DNA from: Didymella arachidicola | Lineage: Eukaryota; Ascomycota; Dothideomycetes; Pleosporales; Didymellaceae | NCBI GenBank assembly: GCA_016630955.3 | Contig: CM049991.1 | Span: 744,001-808,000, forward strand | Direction: 5' to 3' | DNA: 64,000 nt | Shown: positions 12,002 through 22,511 of the stretch, in pieces | How the letters are laid out: each line of letters begins with the position of its first letter | Numbering within the stretch: position 1 is the stretch's first letter | Made by a program: the position numbers and the translations under genes | The notes under the pieces: model-generated | The model's database searches: none | What the model was told of the DNA's origin: nothing | The model's input: only the letters and a program-made list of their open reading frames with translations

Positions 12002-12031
12002 GGCGGTGTTTTTAACACTGCCTCGGTACCG
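12002..12031 (-). repeat. Right terminal inverted repeat of the MITE
   Basis: Ends with CGGTACCG next to TA at 12032-12033. It is the inverted partner of 9709-9737, with a few mismatches and a one-base length difference. Confidence 0.8.
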
Positions 12032-12033
12032 TA

Positions 12034-12664
12034 GTAAGATTTACCAATCAACAAGGGCGCCGTCCGAAGGCCTTCGTCCGTTGTTTGCGCTTTCTCTTGG
12101 GCTTATGGACCCTGGAAGGGCTGCAAACAAGAGCTTTGTAATAGCCACGAGGGAGGCCACATCGACTCACTGTGATCGACAACCAATGGGAAGGACCATA
12201 GATGATGAAACATGCGCCTTTGTCCGCTCAAAATCCTCGCTCAAATGCACCGCCCTACCATTGGTAAGCACATATCTTCTGCTGACAGCTTAACGTGAAG
12301 GTACGCTGCTTGATGCGGTTAAGCAGCCTTCGGCCCTACGACATTCTGAGGTAACGGGCACATAAATTACGTCGATTCATCAGCGCGACGACAGCTTGGT
12401 ACTTGGCAGTGGATGGAGTCATTCACATAACGCAGTCGGGTGTGACTAAACGCCGTTGTGTTGCACGGCGTTGGAGTTAAGGGATGGCTGGGACGATATA
12501 AACCTACCATGTTTGCAGAGGCGCCAGAACGGCAACAAGCAACGATAAACGCCTGCCTTATACTACCGCGTGGCTCCAGGGCACATATCAACACAAAGTG
12601 CAGGACCTCAATTGAACTTCAGCCCTTCTCTTCGTGACCCTACTGAAAAGCTTCATCCTCCAGG
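12034..12664 (+). promoter_or_regulatory. Promoter region of the Flr1-like transporter, with TATA box
   Basis: No gene seen. A TATAAA sequence at 12497-12502 lies 163 nt upstream of the ATG at 12665, a plausible distance for a fungal core promoter. The MITE ends 630 nt upstream of that ATG and could affect upstream control. Confidence 0.4.
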
Positions 12665-14393
12665 ATGTCTTATCTGTTCCGGCATTCGTCTGTCGGGATA
12701 GCGCTACACTACATACGTCACCGAAGCTTCGACTTCTCTCGACAAAAGGCCAAGGAGATCTCACCCTCATCATCGACAGATGAAATTCCTGCAGCGATTC
12801 CAACCGACAGTGTCATTGGCGCTGAGCTCAAACTCGAGCAGAGTGCCACCCTTGTTGGCTGGGATGGCCCCAAAGATCCATCAAACCCGCAGAACTGGCC
12901 GATGCGCGAGAAGGCACTCGTGACTTCTCTCATCGGCCTGTATACCTTTGCTGTCTATGTCGGCTCATCCATCTACACACCTTCGCAACAGGCCGTGCAA
13001 GACATCTTCGGCAAGTCGCACATAGAGGGCTCGCTCGGACTCGCTTTGTACGTGCTAGGGTACGGTATAGGATGCCTCCTCTTCTCGCCCGTCTCAGAGA
13101 TTCCCGCTGTGGGTCGCAACCCGCCTTATGCCATCTCTGGCTTCCTTTTCGTCATCCTCTGTATCCCGACTGCTTTGGTCAACAACTATGAAGGTCTTAT
13201 GATCCTGCGCTTCCTGCTTGGGTTCATGGCTTCGCCTTGTTTGGCTACGGCAGGAGCCTCCCTTGCTGATGTATGGAAGATGGCGGAGTTCCCCTTTGCA
13301 GTAGCTTTATGGGCGGCTACAGCGACCATGGGGTAAGTGGTCCTCGAGTATTTGCGAGCTTTCTTACTCACAAATGACAGACCTGCTCTTGGACCTACAC
13401 TCTCGACGTATGCCGTTCGCGATCTCGGTTGGAGGTTCTCAGCATGGGAGCTCATGATCATTGCCGGACCAGTCTACATCATCATGCTCACCATGCTCCC
13501 TGAGACGTCCGCTCCGACCATTCTGTACTACAAGGCCAAGCGCCTTCGGGAAGAGACTGGCAACCAGAGCCTCATATCTGAAGCCGAGAAGAAGCAGAAG
13601 AACCTCAAGGCTTCGAGCCTGTTGTTCGATGCTCTTGTCAAGCCCTGGGAGATCAACGCACTCGATCCTGCTATTCTGTTCACGACTATCTAGTAAGTCG
13701 TACTGTGTCTGTGAAAGATGAGGTCGCTAACAAACCTCGCAGCATGGGTCTTTGCTACGGCACCTACTACTCCTTCTTCGAGTCACTGCCTTTGGTCTAC
13801 CCTGTCATGTACAACTTCTCTGCCGAGAGCACAGGTCTTGTCTTCCTCGCTGTCGCGCCAGCTGGGCTGCTTGGTTTCACTGTTCACTGCATCTACCTCA
13901 AACATAGGTGCTTCCCAAGGATGATGAACGGTACCTTTGGCGAGCTGGAGAATCATCTGCTGCCCGGCCTGTTCGCTTCCCCGATCATCTGCATCGGTCT
14001 CTTCATGTTTGCCTGGACAGCTCGTCCGGAGGTCCACTGGATTGCACCTACCAGTAAGTCAAACCCAGTACAATGTCCAAGCACCAACTAACAGAAGCAG
14101 TCGGTCTTGGACTCGCCATCTTCGGCACATACTTTGTCGCGCAATCAATCCTCCTCTACATCCCCAACATCTACCCTCGATACGCCGCCAGCATTTTCTC
14201 GGCCAACAGTCTGTCGAGGAGTCTGTTCGCATTTGCAGCGATTCTGTTTGCCAGGCCTATGTTCCGCGGCATCGGTATCGACGGCGGTGTCAGTCTCCTT
14301 GCCGGATTCATGGTTCTTTGCACAGTTCTGATGTATCTCCTCTTCCGCTTTGGGAAGTACTTGCGTGAGAGGAGTAGATTCGCAGTCGCTTAG
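12665..14393 (+). CDS. MFS drug/H+ antiporter, Flr1/Caf5-like (DHA1)
   Basis: A 12-helix plasma-membrane exporter, probably for drugs or polyamine-like compounds. Exons are 12665-13332, 13381-13692, 13743-14053 and 14101-14393; the introns are 48, 50 and 47 nt and every junction keeps phase. The cytosolic N-terminus holds W-D-G-P-K-D-P-S-N-P-Q-N-W, the signature that precedes helix 1 in the Flr1/Tpo group. Motif-A-like and G-P-A-L-G-P (antiporter motif C) segments follow; the latter is created only when intron 1 is removed. The last junction uses the acceptor at 14100 because it gives W-I-A-P-T-I-G-L-G, the family consensus. A tribenzyl, azole or caffeine-type substrate is possible but not shown. 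Confidence 0.92.
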
Positions 14394-14868
14394 ATTTCCT
14401 GGGCCTGATGATTGTGGACAAGGTGCATTTCGTAATACCAGATTGTAGACCTGGATGATATATGATACGTGAGCAAATTCCACTCTGTCTCCACCGATGT
14501 CTTGTGCAAGCAACCTGCGATTGGGCGTGCTCTGGTAATGTTAGGTGAGACGTGATGGGCAGCCCGGATCTGACAGAGCTGATGCCGGCACGCGTGGTGG
14601 GGGAGCACAGTCGTCATTCCGCGTTCAGCAAGCACCTGCCCGAAAGTTCACCAGCAGTCTTCCCAGCATCGCGCGAATGCACCGCAATGCGTGTCAGCTT
14701 CTCCGCCGCGAGTCCGGACCTTGAGAAACTGCAGCCTGACTGATCCCTCCCTGTGTGCACTCGCCGTGCAATCACGCGTGAAGCTCGGCCGTTTGCATCG
14801 CCGCGACTTTCCCACTCTGTCCGTGGAGCTCGCCACAGGCCTTCCTTGCAGCTCCACGCGCTGCTAAC
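14394..14868. other. Intergenic region, promoter of the WD40 gene
   Basis: No gene seen. It contains the 3' end of the transporter and the upstream region of the gene at 14869. Confidence 0.5.
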
Positions 14869-17800
14869 ATGAAGTACTCCGTTTACGATCGCTTGCTGAA
14901 GCGGGAAGTTGGTCAACAACGCAGGACATACACCGACATTCGCGGCATTTATGGCGATAAGCATTGGGTCGATGACCTGGATATTGTGAATGAGCTCGAG
15001 GGCCACAATGGATGTGTGAACGCGCTGAGGTGTGTAAAGACATGACTGTTGCTCCACGCAATCTCTCGCTGACTGCAGACAGCTGGTCGCGATCCGGCCG
15101 CCTTCTTGCCTCGGGCTCAGACGACCACCGCATCAACATCCACTCGTACAACCCCGGCTCGGACACGGAGCAGTTCAGCCTGACCACATCCATCCAGACG
15201 GGGCATCGGTCGAACATCTTCTCCGTCAAGTTCATGCCCTACTCGAACGACCGCACTATCGTCTCCTGCACCGACGACGTCCGCATCTTCGACATTGAGC
15301 ACTCCGGACACTCTGCGTATGCGTCTGGCAGCAGGCAGAGAACCAGTGGGGGGAGGCCTAGCATACACCATCTGCGCAATGCCGTGACTCTGACTGGCGC
15401 AGAGACGAACGAGAAAGCTTTCCGCAGCCACAACGACACGGTGAAGCGCATCGTGACCGAAGACAACCCGTTCTACTTCTTGACCTGTTCCAACGACGGT
15501 GATGTACGGCAGTGGGACGTAAGGCAGCCAGCGAAGACCTATCCACCTGCGCAAGACGGACGGCTGCCATCATGGGCCAGGGACCAGGACGCCAGCGACA
15601 ACGTGCCACCACCGTTGATATCGTACAGCCGCTACGGCTTAGACCTGAACACAGTGTCATGTTCGCCATCGCAGCCTCACTACATAGCACTCGGTGGCGC
15701 TCACCTCCACTGCTTCCTCCACGACCGCCGAATGCTGGGAAGAGATAAGGACAGAGAGCGAGGATCTAGACTATCAAGTCCAAGCAACTGGACCGAAACC
15801 GACGAAGAGCTGCTAGGAAATGCTACACAATGTGTGAAGAAGTTTGCGCCCAGTGGAAAGCAGCGTATGAAGCACAACGACGGGGGACACATCACGGCAT
15901 GCAAGATCAGCGATGCGCATCCAAACGAGCTGATCGTGAGCTGGTCGCAGGATCACATCTACAGCTTCGACATTCACAGAGCGCCTGATGCCCGCGAGCA
16001 GCTCAAGATCTCGAAGGTGTCAAGTGGCGACAGCACAGGAAGGGTCAAAGATAAGAGTCGGAAACGAAAGCGTCCGAAGACGAGCACGCAGGAATCTACA
16101 GATAGCAGGGCTGGTTCTAGACAACGCACCGGAAGCGCCGATGAAGACCTTGCTCTTCGAGTCAGGTACGGCAATGGCCAATCAGAGGACATCCGCATCG
16201 GAGCTCCCACAAGTGACGGCATGTCGCAAGAAGAGCTGAACGAGCTGCGCGGCACTGATCACTTCCGTATCGCAAAAATCACCGTTAAGATGAAGAAGCG
16301 AATGTTCGGGCTGGGCGACCTCGGCGAGTCTGGCCTGCATCTTGCCTACACGTCGCTGCTGGGTATGGCACACTCGATCTTACCTGATATGGATGATCTG
16401 TCGAGGACCTGGGGATACCCGGTTGGTCCAGATCCAGTCGACGTCGCGGTACAGAACAAGCTTCGCGACGACCGTGCCGCGTCTCGACGCTTCGTACAGG
16501 CAGCCGGCACACTTTCGAGAGTGATGGGCGGCCAGCTTCTGACAGGCTCTAGCTCGTCCTCAGACGCGATGATTGCCCAATACTTTGCCTCGATACAGTA
16601 TGCGCCGCGCGAACGAGACCTGCCACGACATGAGCAATTCGGCTATGATTTCCTCAAGGCCATCCTGCTGTGGCTCGACAGCGGTCCTAGTGCGATTGTC
16701 GAAGGCTTCTCGAGTCGAAGCGGCGGTAATCGGCTACCAATTCCGCAAGATTCAGACATGGATGCTATCGAGGAGAAACTCATCCCATACCTGATGGATC
16801 TAGCAAGCGAAGATGCGATTGTCAATGTCGACGTGTCCAAGTTCATGACCGACGACGTTCGAGTACTGTTCTCGTCCGAGGTCGAAGCTGTTCACGCGTT
16901 TGGTCGCGCGATCCAGATCCCCTTTGCAGATCTAACAGGCGACGAAGATAACGAAGATAAGCCAGAGTTCATCAACCAAAATCGCGATGCAGCAAAGTTG
17001 AAATGGGGCCATCAGGTCGGGAGGGGTATTCTCCTCAATGCTTCAAAGGACATCAGATTCGCATTCGTGGATCGGGCGTTTGGCGGACGCGGCATCTCCG
17101 ACGCGGCTATCAGGGCAGAAGAAAGAGCGTTGAAAGATCAGCAAGAAGATATCGACACGGCTGAGGATGATATTGATCAGTTGACGGCCGAAATTGCGAG
17201 GGCGGAGGCAATCAGCCAGCTGGAGGCTGCGGGGTCGGGGTCTGCTCCTGACCGTGTTCCTACCGAGCTCGAAGATCTGCTCGATGAAGACGATGAGGAT
17301 GAGGATGAAGACGACGACGAAGACGACGATGATCCTGAAGGAGATGTCGATGCTGGGGAGGCGGAAGACGAGGATGATGATGACGAAGACGACGAAGACG
17401 AAGACAGCGATGGCGATATCGAAGAAGAGTCGGAGGGGGAAGGTTCTGGCTCAGATGGTGAAGGCCTGCAACGAACAAGAAGTGGACGGATGTTATGGAG
17501 GTCAGACTTTGGCCGGAGAAAGTTTCCGAGGTACAAGGTTGAACGCGACATAGCATGCACCCCTCACACTCGAGTGTATACTGGGCACTGCAACGTTAAG
17601 ACGGTCAAGGACGTCAACTACTTTGGGCTACAAGATGAGTACGTGGTCAGCGGCAGCGATTCTGGGCACGTCTTCATCTGGGACCGCAAAACTGCACAGC
17701 TTGTAAACATCCTCGAGGGGGACGGGGAGGTGGTCAATGTTGTCCAAGGTATGCTGCTTTTGATATTGTCTGCGATTGTCTCCTGTTGACATGTGTAGGA

Positions 17801-18253
17801 CATCCGTACGAGCCCACCTTGGCTGTCTCCGGCATCGACCATACCATAAAGATATTCTCGCCAGATATCCGCGACCAGAATAATGCTCGTAAAGGTATTG
17901 GGGTTCACTCTGCAGACACGACTGGGTTCTCCAGCATCAACCTTGGACGCCGCAGGAGACCCAGTAGGCCAGAGCCGGCAGTCGAGCCTACAGACGATGA
18001 GGCCATGAGCGATAGCGACCAAGAGGCTTCGGCAGGCGGCCTGAAGAGCCGCAAGCGCATGCATCAAGCGTACCAGATCACGTCGAAGAACGACATGGAC
18101 CGCAAAGGAGGAAGAGACGACTACTTCATCTCGCAAGCGGTATTTGCGCAGCTTGCACGGCACATTGCAGCAAACCAAGGTGGCGAGGGAGAAATGGGCG
18201 AGGACGGTGAGGGACCGATTGTCATCACCGAGGACAACTGCAATGTAATGTGA
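14869..18253 (+). CDS. WD40-repeat protein of the DCAF (CUL4-DDB1 associated factor) type
   Basis: A 1093-aa WD40 protein. Exons are 14869-15029, 15083-17748 and 17799-18253. The true start is the ATG at 14869: exon 1 supplies L-E-G-H-N-G-C-V-N-A-L-R, whose WD40 strand continues after the intron as S-W-S-R-S-G-R-L-L-A-S-G-S-D-D. WD repeats occupy roughly residues 40-330. A basic insertion, a helical middle domain (~390-720) and a very acidic Asp/Glu tract (~780-850) follow, and the last WD repeats are near residues 880-960 (S-G-S-D-S-G-H-V-F-I-W-D). This split arrangement resembles DCAF6/DCAF8-like receptors that present substrates to CUL4-DDB1 ubiquitin ligases; that role is inferred from the family. 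The gene converges on DPM2. Confidence 0.85.
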
Positions 18254-18455
18254 GCCATGGGCTCTGCGTTATCATCTTCAGTTCAAAATGCTCCAGCCAA
18301 GGCCTGTCGACTCCAATCAATTACAATTCAAGTATGATATCGTCCCTAGTTCTGCCAACGACAGTGTGTGCTGCGAATATCCCCCATGCGCCGCCCATAT
18401 GCCAGAGTGGTACCCCTATACCTCGTATCCTGCGCTCAGCGGTGCAACGTGTCCC

Positions 18456-18831
18456 CTACGAAGCCTTCTTCTGCTGGGCCTTGAGGGCCTTCTTGCGGTT
18501 GCTCCTTATCATGACGACGGAGAGGAAGGAGCCGACGACGGTGGTGAACAGAATGATCAGGATCACAGGGATGCGGATGGCCCAGACGCGGGGGAGGAAG
18601 AGCGAGTGCAGGACGTGGTCCTCGTCGACGAAGGGCTGGATGTGTTAGCGTGGCAGCTGGAGCATGCACCTGCCGTGTACTAGAGTGAGGGACGCACCAT
18701 AAACAGTGTCCAGACGGTGTAGTAGACGAAGATGGCAGTGGCTGCGATGAGCATGCTGAGTCCTACGAGGCGGTCGAGCTGCGATTGTTAGACGTGCAAT
18801 TGAGCCAAGCGAAGGCCAAGTAACATGCCAT
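18456..18831 (-). CDS. dpm2: Dolichol-phosphate mannosyltransferase subunit DPM2
   Basis: An 87-aa two-helix ER membrane protein that stabilises the dolichol-phosphate-mannose synthase complex, which supplies mannose for N-glycans, O-mannose and GPI anchors. Exons (minus strand) are 18831-18829 (only the ATG), 18778-18698 and 18635-18456. The product starts M-L-D-R-L-V-G-L, followed by helix 1 with F-V-Y-Y-T-V-W, the P-F-V-D-E-D-H loop, helix 2 and a lysine-rich tail; this order and length match fungal and animal DPM2. Intron 2 (18697-18636) is a normal GT-AG. Intron 1 (18828-18779) must begin with GC to keep the frame, because unspliced sequence hits a stop and no in-frame GT donor exists. 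The gene is divergent from CWC22. Confidence 0.85.
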
Positions 18832-19080
18832 CTTGTGTGTGAGGTAAGGAGCGTGGTGACGAGTGTCTGTTCGGGCTTCGATGTCGACGTGGTGAGAGCA
18901 CCAGCATCCGCGCCAACATGGGGGGATACGGCGACGCGCGCAGGGGTCAGCTGCCAAGACCCGCGGCGGCCTTTTGGAGCTAAAGTTTCTCGAGACCGAC
19001 CGCTCTTGCCGCCTGACATCACAACGCCCGTTGCTGTGAGCACTCGCCCGCTCCACCACACGCACCCGAGGGCTGTCACC
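18832..19080. promoter_or_regulatory. Shared divergent promoter of DPM2 and CWC22
   Basis: Only 249 nt separate the start codons of two housekeeping genes read in opposite directions, so both promoters must lie here or overlap into the 5' ends. I see no TATA box on either strand, which fits constitutive genes. Confidence 0.6.
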
Positions 19081-21537
19081 ATGCAAGTCGCCTCCGCCGT
19101 CCGCATCCCCTCGCCCGAGCCGGACATCGAGGCCGACCACGACGCGCCCCGCAAACGCGACCGCTCGCCCTACTCCCCCGGGCCCTCGAAGCGCTCGCGC
19201 CGCCAGGACAACGACGATGCGCCTCCCCGCCGCGAACGCAGCGACCGCCAGCGCGACACCAACGGCAGCTCCAAGGACGACGTGCCCGACGACGATGCGC
19301 GCCTCAGCCTCTTCAAGAGCGCCTTCAGCGCCAGCCGCAAGCTGCCCGTCGACGACTCCAAGACGCGCGCGGGCGGCGCCTACATCCCGCCTGCGCGCCT
19401 GCGCGAGATGCAGAAGAACATCACCGACAAGGCGACGCCCGAGTTCCAGCGCATGGCCTGGGAGGCCCTGAAGAAGTCGATCCAGGGTCTGATCAACAAG
19501 ACCAACACCGCCAACATCAAGATGATCGTCCCCGAGCTGTTCAGCGAGAACCTGATTCGCGGCCGCGGTCTGTTCTGCAGGGCCATCATGAAGGCGCAGG
19601 CTGCTAGTCTGCCGTTCACGCCCATCTACGGCGCCATGGTGGCCATCGTCAACACGAAGCTGCCCCAGGTCGGCGATCTGCTGGTGCGCAGGCTGATTGT
19701 GCAGTTCAGGAAGAGCTTCAGGAGGAACGACAAGGCCGTGTGTTTGGCGAGCACCATGTTCCTCAGCCATCTCGTCAACACGCAGGTCGTGCACGAGGTG
19801 CTGATTGCCGAGATCTTGCTGCTGCTGCTCAACAAGCCGTCTGACGACTCGGTGGAAATCGCGGTCGGTATCATGAAGGAGGTCGGTGCGTTTCTGGAGG
19901 AGATGAATGTGGCGATTGCGAACGCGATTTTCGACCAGATGAGGAATATTCTGCACGAGGCGGATATCGATAAGCGCACGCAGTACATGATTGAGGTGCT
20001 GTTCGAGGTCAGACGGACAAAGTACAAGGAGCATCCTACGATCAAGGAGGATCTGGACCTGGTAGAAGAGGAGGATCAGATCACACACAGGCACACATTG
20101 GAGGACGACGTCAAGGTCGAGGACGGACTCAACATCTTCAAGTTCGACGCAGAGTACGAAGCGCACGAGGCGGAATACCAGAAGATCAAGAAGGAGATCC
20201 TGGGCGAAGAGGAGGAGAGCGGCGCCGAGTACACAGACGCCTCGGACTCAGAAGAGGAGGACGAGGAGCAAAAGGCGGAGGACATCAAGGATCAGACCAA
20301 CGCCGACCTTGTCAGCCTGCGCCGAACCATCTACCTCACAATCAAGTCAAGCGGTGGCTTCGAAGAATGTTGTCACAAGCTGATGCGCATAAATCTCCCT
20401 CACGGCCTCGAAAACGAGCTTACAACTATGATCGTCGAATGCGCCAGCCAAGAGCGCACATATGAGAAGTTCTACGGCATGATCGGCGAGCGTTTCTGCA
20501 AGATCAACCGCATGTGGACCGACCTTTTCGAGGAGGGCTTTGCGCACTACTACGAGACCATCCACCGCTTCGAGACAAACCGCCTCCGTATCATTGCCCA
20601 GTTCTTCGCACATCTCCTCGCTACAGACGCTATTGGGTGGCACGTCTTCCAGGTCATCAAGCTGAACGAGGAGGACACGACGTCATCTTCGCGTATCTTC
20701 ATCAAGATCCTGTTCGAAGAGCTGCTCTCCTTCCTGGGCCAGAAGGACGTCGTTGCGCGCTTCAAGGACCCCATACTGCAGGACAGTCTCACTGGTGTCT
20801 TCCCCACCGACGCAGACGACCAGGGCAAGACCCGCTTCTCCATCAACTTCTTCACCGCAATCGGCATGGGTGTGCTGACAGAAGGCATGCGCGAATGGCT
20901 CAAGAACGCCGCGCCAAAGCCCAAGCCCCTCCCCGAGCCAGAAAGCGACAGCGACGACTCGCGCAGCGTGTCAAGCTACTCCTCATACTCCTCCCGCAGC
21001 GACTCGCGCTCCCGCAGCAGAAGCCGATCCCGATCACGCACCCCCGTGCGACGTCGCAAAGATTCCCGCTCGCGGTCACGCTCCTCGTCAAGAGGAAGGA
21101 GCTACACGCGCAGCCCCACCCCAGACCGCAAGCGTGTCACCGGCAAAGGCCGCGCTCGTTCATACTCTGACTCCCGATCACGCTCTCGCTCCCCAGCGCC
21201 ACGCAAGCGAAATCACTCCTCCAGCCGCTCACCAAGCCGATCCCGTTCGCCGCCGCCCAAGCGCCGCGGCCGCAGCCCCTCAGATTCCCTATCCAAGAGC
21301 CCTCCGCCGAAGAGGCGGGGAAGAAGTCCCAGCGCGAGTCTGAGCAGGAGCAGGAGTCCCGTGCGCAGGAGAACGAGTTACAGTTCGAGTCGGTCACGGA
21401 GTCCGCCGCGCAAGGCGAATGGGAAGGGGAAAGCGAGGGCGAGTGAGAGCGTGAGTAGGAGTCCGGTGCGCAGACGGAGAAGCTATAGCTCGAGTCGGTC
21501 GAGGAGTCCGCCGCCGAGGAAGAGGAGAGACTCGTAG
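19081..21537 (+). CDS. cwc22: Pre-mRNA splicing factor CWC22
   Basis: A single-exon gene for an 818-aa nuclear spliceosome component. In other species CWC22 is needed before the first catalytic step and recruits eIF4A3 for exon-junction-complex deposition. A short charged N-terminus is followed by an MIF4G domain (~126-310, starting A-W-E-A-L-K-K-S and including I-R-G-R-G-L-F-C). An acidic linker follows (~345-405), then an MA3 domain (~410-530). The C-terminal ~185 residues are an Arg/Ser-rich tail, as in metazoan CWC22 and unlike the short budding-yeast protein. The ATG at 19081 is chosen because the frame upstream is GC-rich and not protein-like, and because residues after it (M-Q-V-A-S) begin the usual low-complexity start. 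Confidence 0.93.
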   Translation: MQVASAVRIPSPEPDIEADHDAPRKRDRSPYSPGPSKRSRRQDNDDAPPRRERSDRQRDTNGSSKDDVPDDDARLSLFKSAFSASRKLPVDDSKTRAGGAYIPPARLREMQKNITDKATPEFQRMAWEALKKSIQGLINKTNTANIKMIVPELFSENLIRGRGLFCRAIMKAQAASLPFTPIYGAMVAIVNTKLPQVGDLLVRRLIVQFRKSFRRNDKAVCLASTMFLSHLVNTQVVHEVLIAEILLLLLNKPSDDSVEIAVGIMKEVGAFLEEMNVAIANAIFDQMRNILHEADIDKRTQYMIEVLFEVRRTKYKEHPTIKEDLDLVEEEDQITHRHTLEDDVKVEDGLNIFKFDAEYEAHEAEYQKIKKEILGEEEESGAEYTDASDSEEEDEEQKAEDIKDQTNADLVSLRRTIYLTIKSSGGFEECCHKLMRINLPHGLENELTTMIVECASQERTYEKFYGMIGERFCKINRMWTDLFEEGFAHYYETIHRFETNRLRIIAQFFAHLLATDAIGWHVFQVIKLNEEDTTSSSRIFIKILFEELLSFLGQKDVVARFKDPILQDSLTGVFPTDADDQGKTRFSINFFTAIGMGVLTEGMREWLKNAAPKPKPLPEPESDSDDSRSVSSYSSYSSRSDSRSRSRSRSRSRTPVRRRKDSRSRSRSSSRGRSYTRSPTPDRKRVTGKGRARSYSDSRSRSRSPAPRKRNHSSSRSPSRSRSPPPKRRGRSPSDSLSKSPPPKRRGRSPSASLSRSRSPVRRRTSYSSSRSRSPPRKANGKGKARASESVSRSPVRRRRSYSSSRSRSPPPRKRRDS

Positions 21538-22511
21538 GGTTTGAGTGGGGCAAAATTATTACACAACTGTACGAAAGTTTTGAGAGAAAGATTGCGTTGA
21601 GTGGGGTTTGTTGGTGTGTAATATGCATAGTTTAGCTTAGCATAGCACGGGAGTGTACAAGTATACGACTTCTACCGTGCAATCAACGATATTACCTTCA
21701 ATCTGGCATGCGCTGCACGGAGGCGTACAACCTCCCTCAGCACACGCCTGTCTCAGTAAACGCCTCCCCTCTATGTGCTTACTCGCTACGCCGACCATCT
21801 CCGCTGGTATCCCGCCTTTCCTTATTCTTCAGCCTCGCGGCTGCCGCGTTTTATCTGCGAGGTAAGCGCCAGCCCAGCCAGTCTTGAGTCTTGACTCGAC
21901 TGGCCAACCTGTGCCTTCGTTCTTACACCCATTTTGGCATTCTCGCTTACAGATATGGATGCACCATGATACCGATTCTGCACTCATTCGACGGGACAGC
22001 GATGCTTCTGGGGACGTTGGACCGCACGCGGCATTCAAGAAGCTGCACCTGCCTGGCACACTGCATCGTTAGTGGTGATGCGCCTTCGTCTCGCTGGCAG
22101 CGTAGGATGCAGCACCTCGATGCAGCAGCGATTTCAGTTCTTTCTCACCCACTCATACTTCAACGCGACACTTTGTGCAGAGCAATCTCGATACACGCGG
22201 GCAGTCACTGGTCAGCCTTCCGTACTGTGTAAGCGCCGACCTGCCCACGAGTATGACTGGCGCTAATCTAAGCTGAGACTACTTCTGTATATATGCCCTT
22301 CGGTTCCTACGATATACAGCGCTCTTTTCACAGTACTTCGACCGATACCCAACACTGTTGGCTTCTAGTCACTTATCCTGGCTCTGTACAGTACGGTTTT
22401 GCGCCTATCAACTGGTCTCAGAGGCCTCCACCATCGATCTGGAATAACTAACAGGCCATCTCTGCAACAGCGGCTCTTTCAAAAATCTTCCTACATTATC
22501 GAACGATTGCC
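21538..22511. other. Intergenic region, no gene I can support
   Basis: Several short overlapping ORFs occur between 21653 and 22266. A GT-AG pair could join two of them, but no joined product looks like a known protein. It borders the broken HET gene. Confidence 0.45.

Larger units (their letters stand above)
9709..12031. mobile_element. MITE-like element split by a later transposon insertion
   Basis: An element of 487 bp (9709-10086 plus 11923-12031) interrupted by the 1.8-kb transposon at 10087-11920. Its ends are imperfect inverted repeats of about 29-30 bp: the left begins CGGTAC and the right ends GTACCG. Both ends are flanked by TA (9707-9708 and 12032-12033), the target-site duplication of the Tc1/mariner/pogo superfamily. 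It has no coding capacity, so it is a non-autonomous MITE. Removing the insert restores a head-to-tail array of three 29-bp units containing TAGACTATTTTACC, which supports the insertion model. Subterminal AAAGTGCAGTG motifs occur near both ends. Confidence 0.85.

Noticed and set aside
12665..14393. A secondary-metabolite cluster around the MFS and zinc-cluster genes
   Set aside because: No polyketide synthase, peptide synthetase, terpene cyclase or other tailoring enzyme lies nearby; neighbours are housekeeping genes.
17177..17560. Poly-Ser ORF antisense to the WD40 gene
   Set aside because: Reverse reading of the GAC/GAT/GAA acidic tract; no independent support.
18763..20166. 467-aa ORF antisense to CWC22
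   Set aside because: A shadow of the high-GC CWC22 reading frame. Its composition is low-complexity (Val/Leu/Arg/His) and its end overlaps the well-supported DPM2 gene in another frame.
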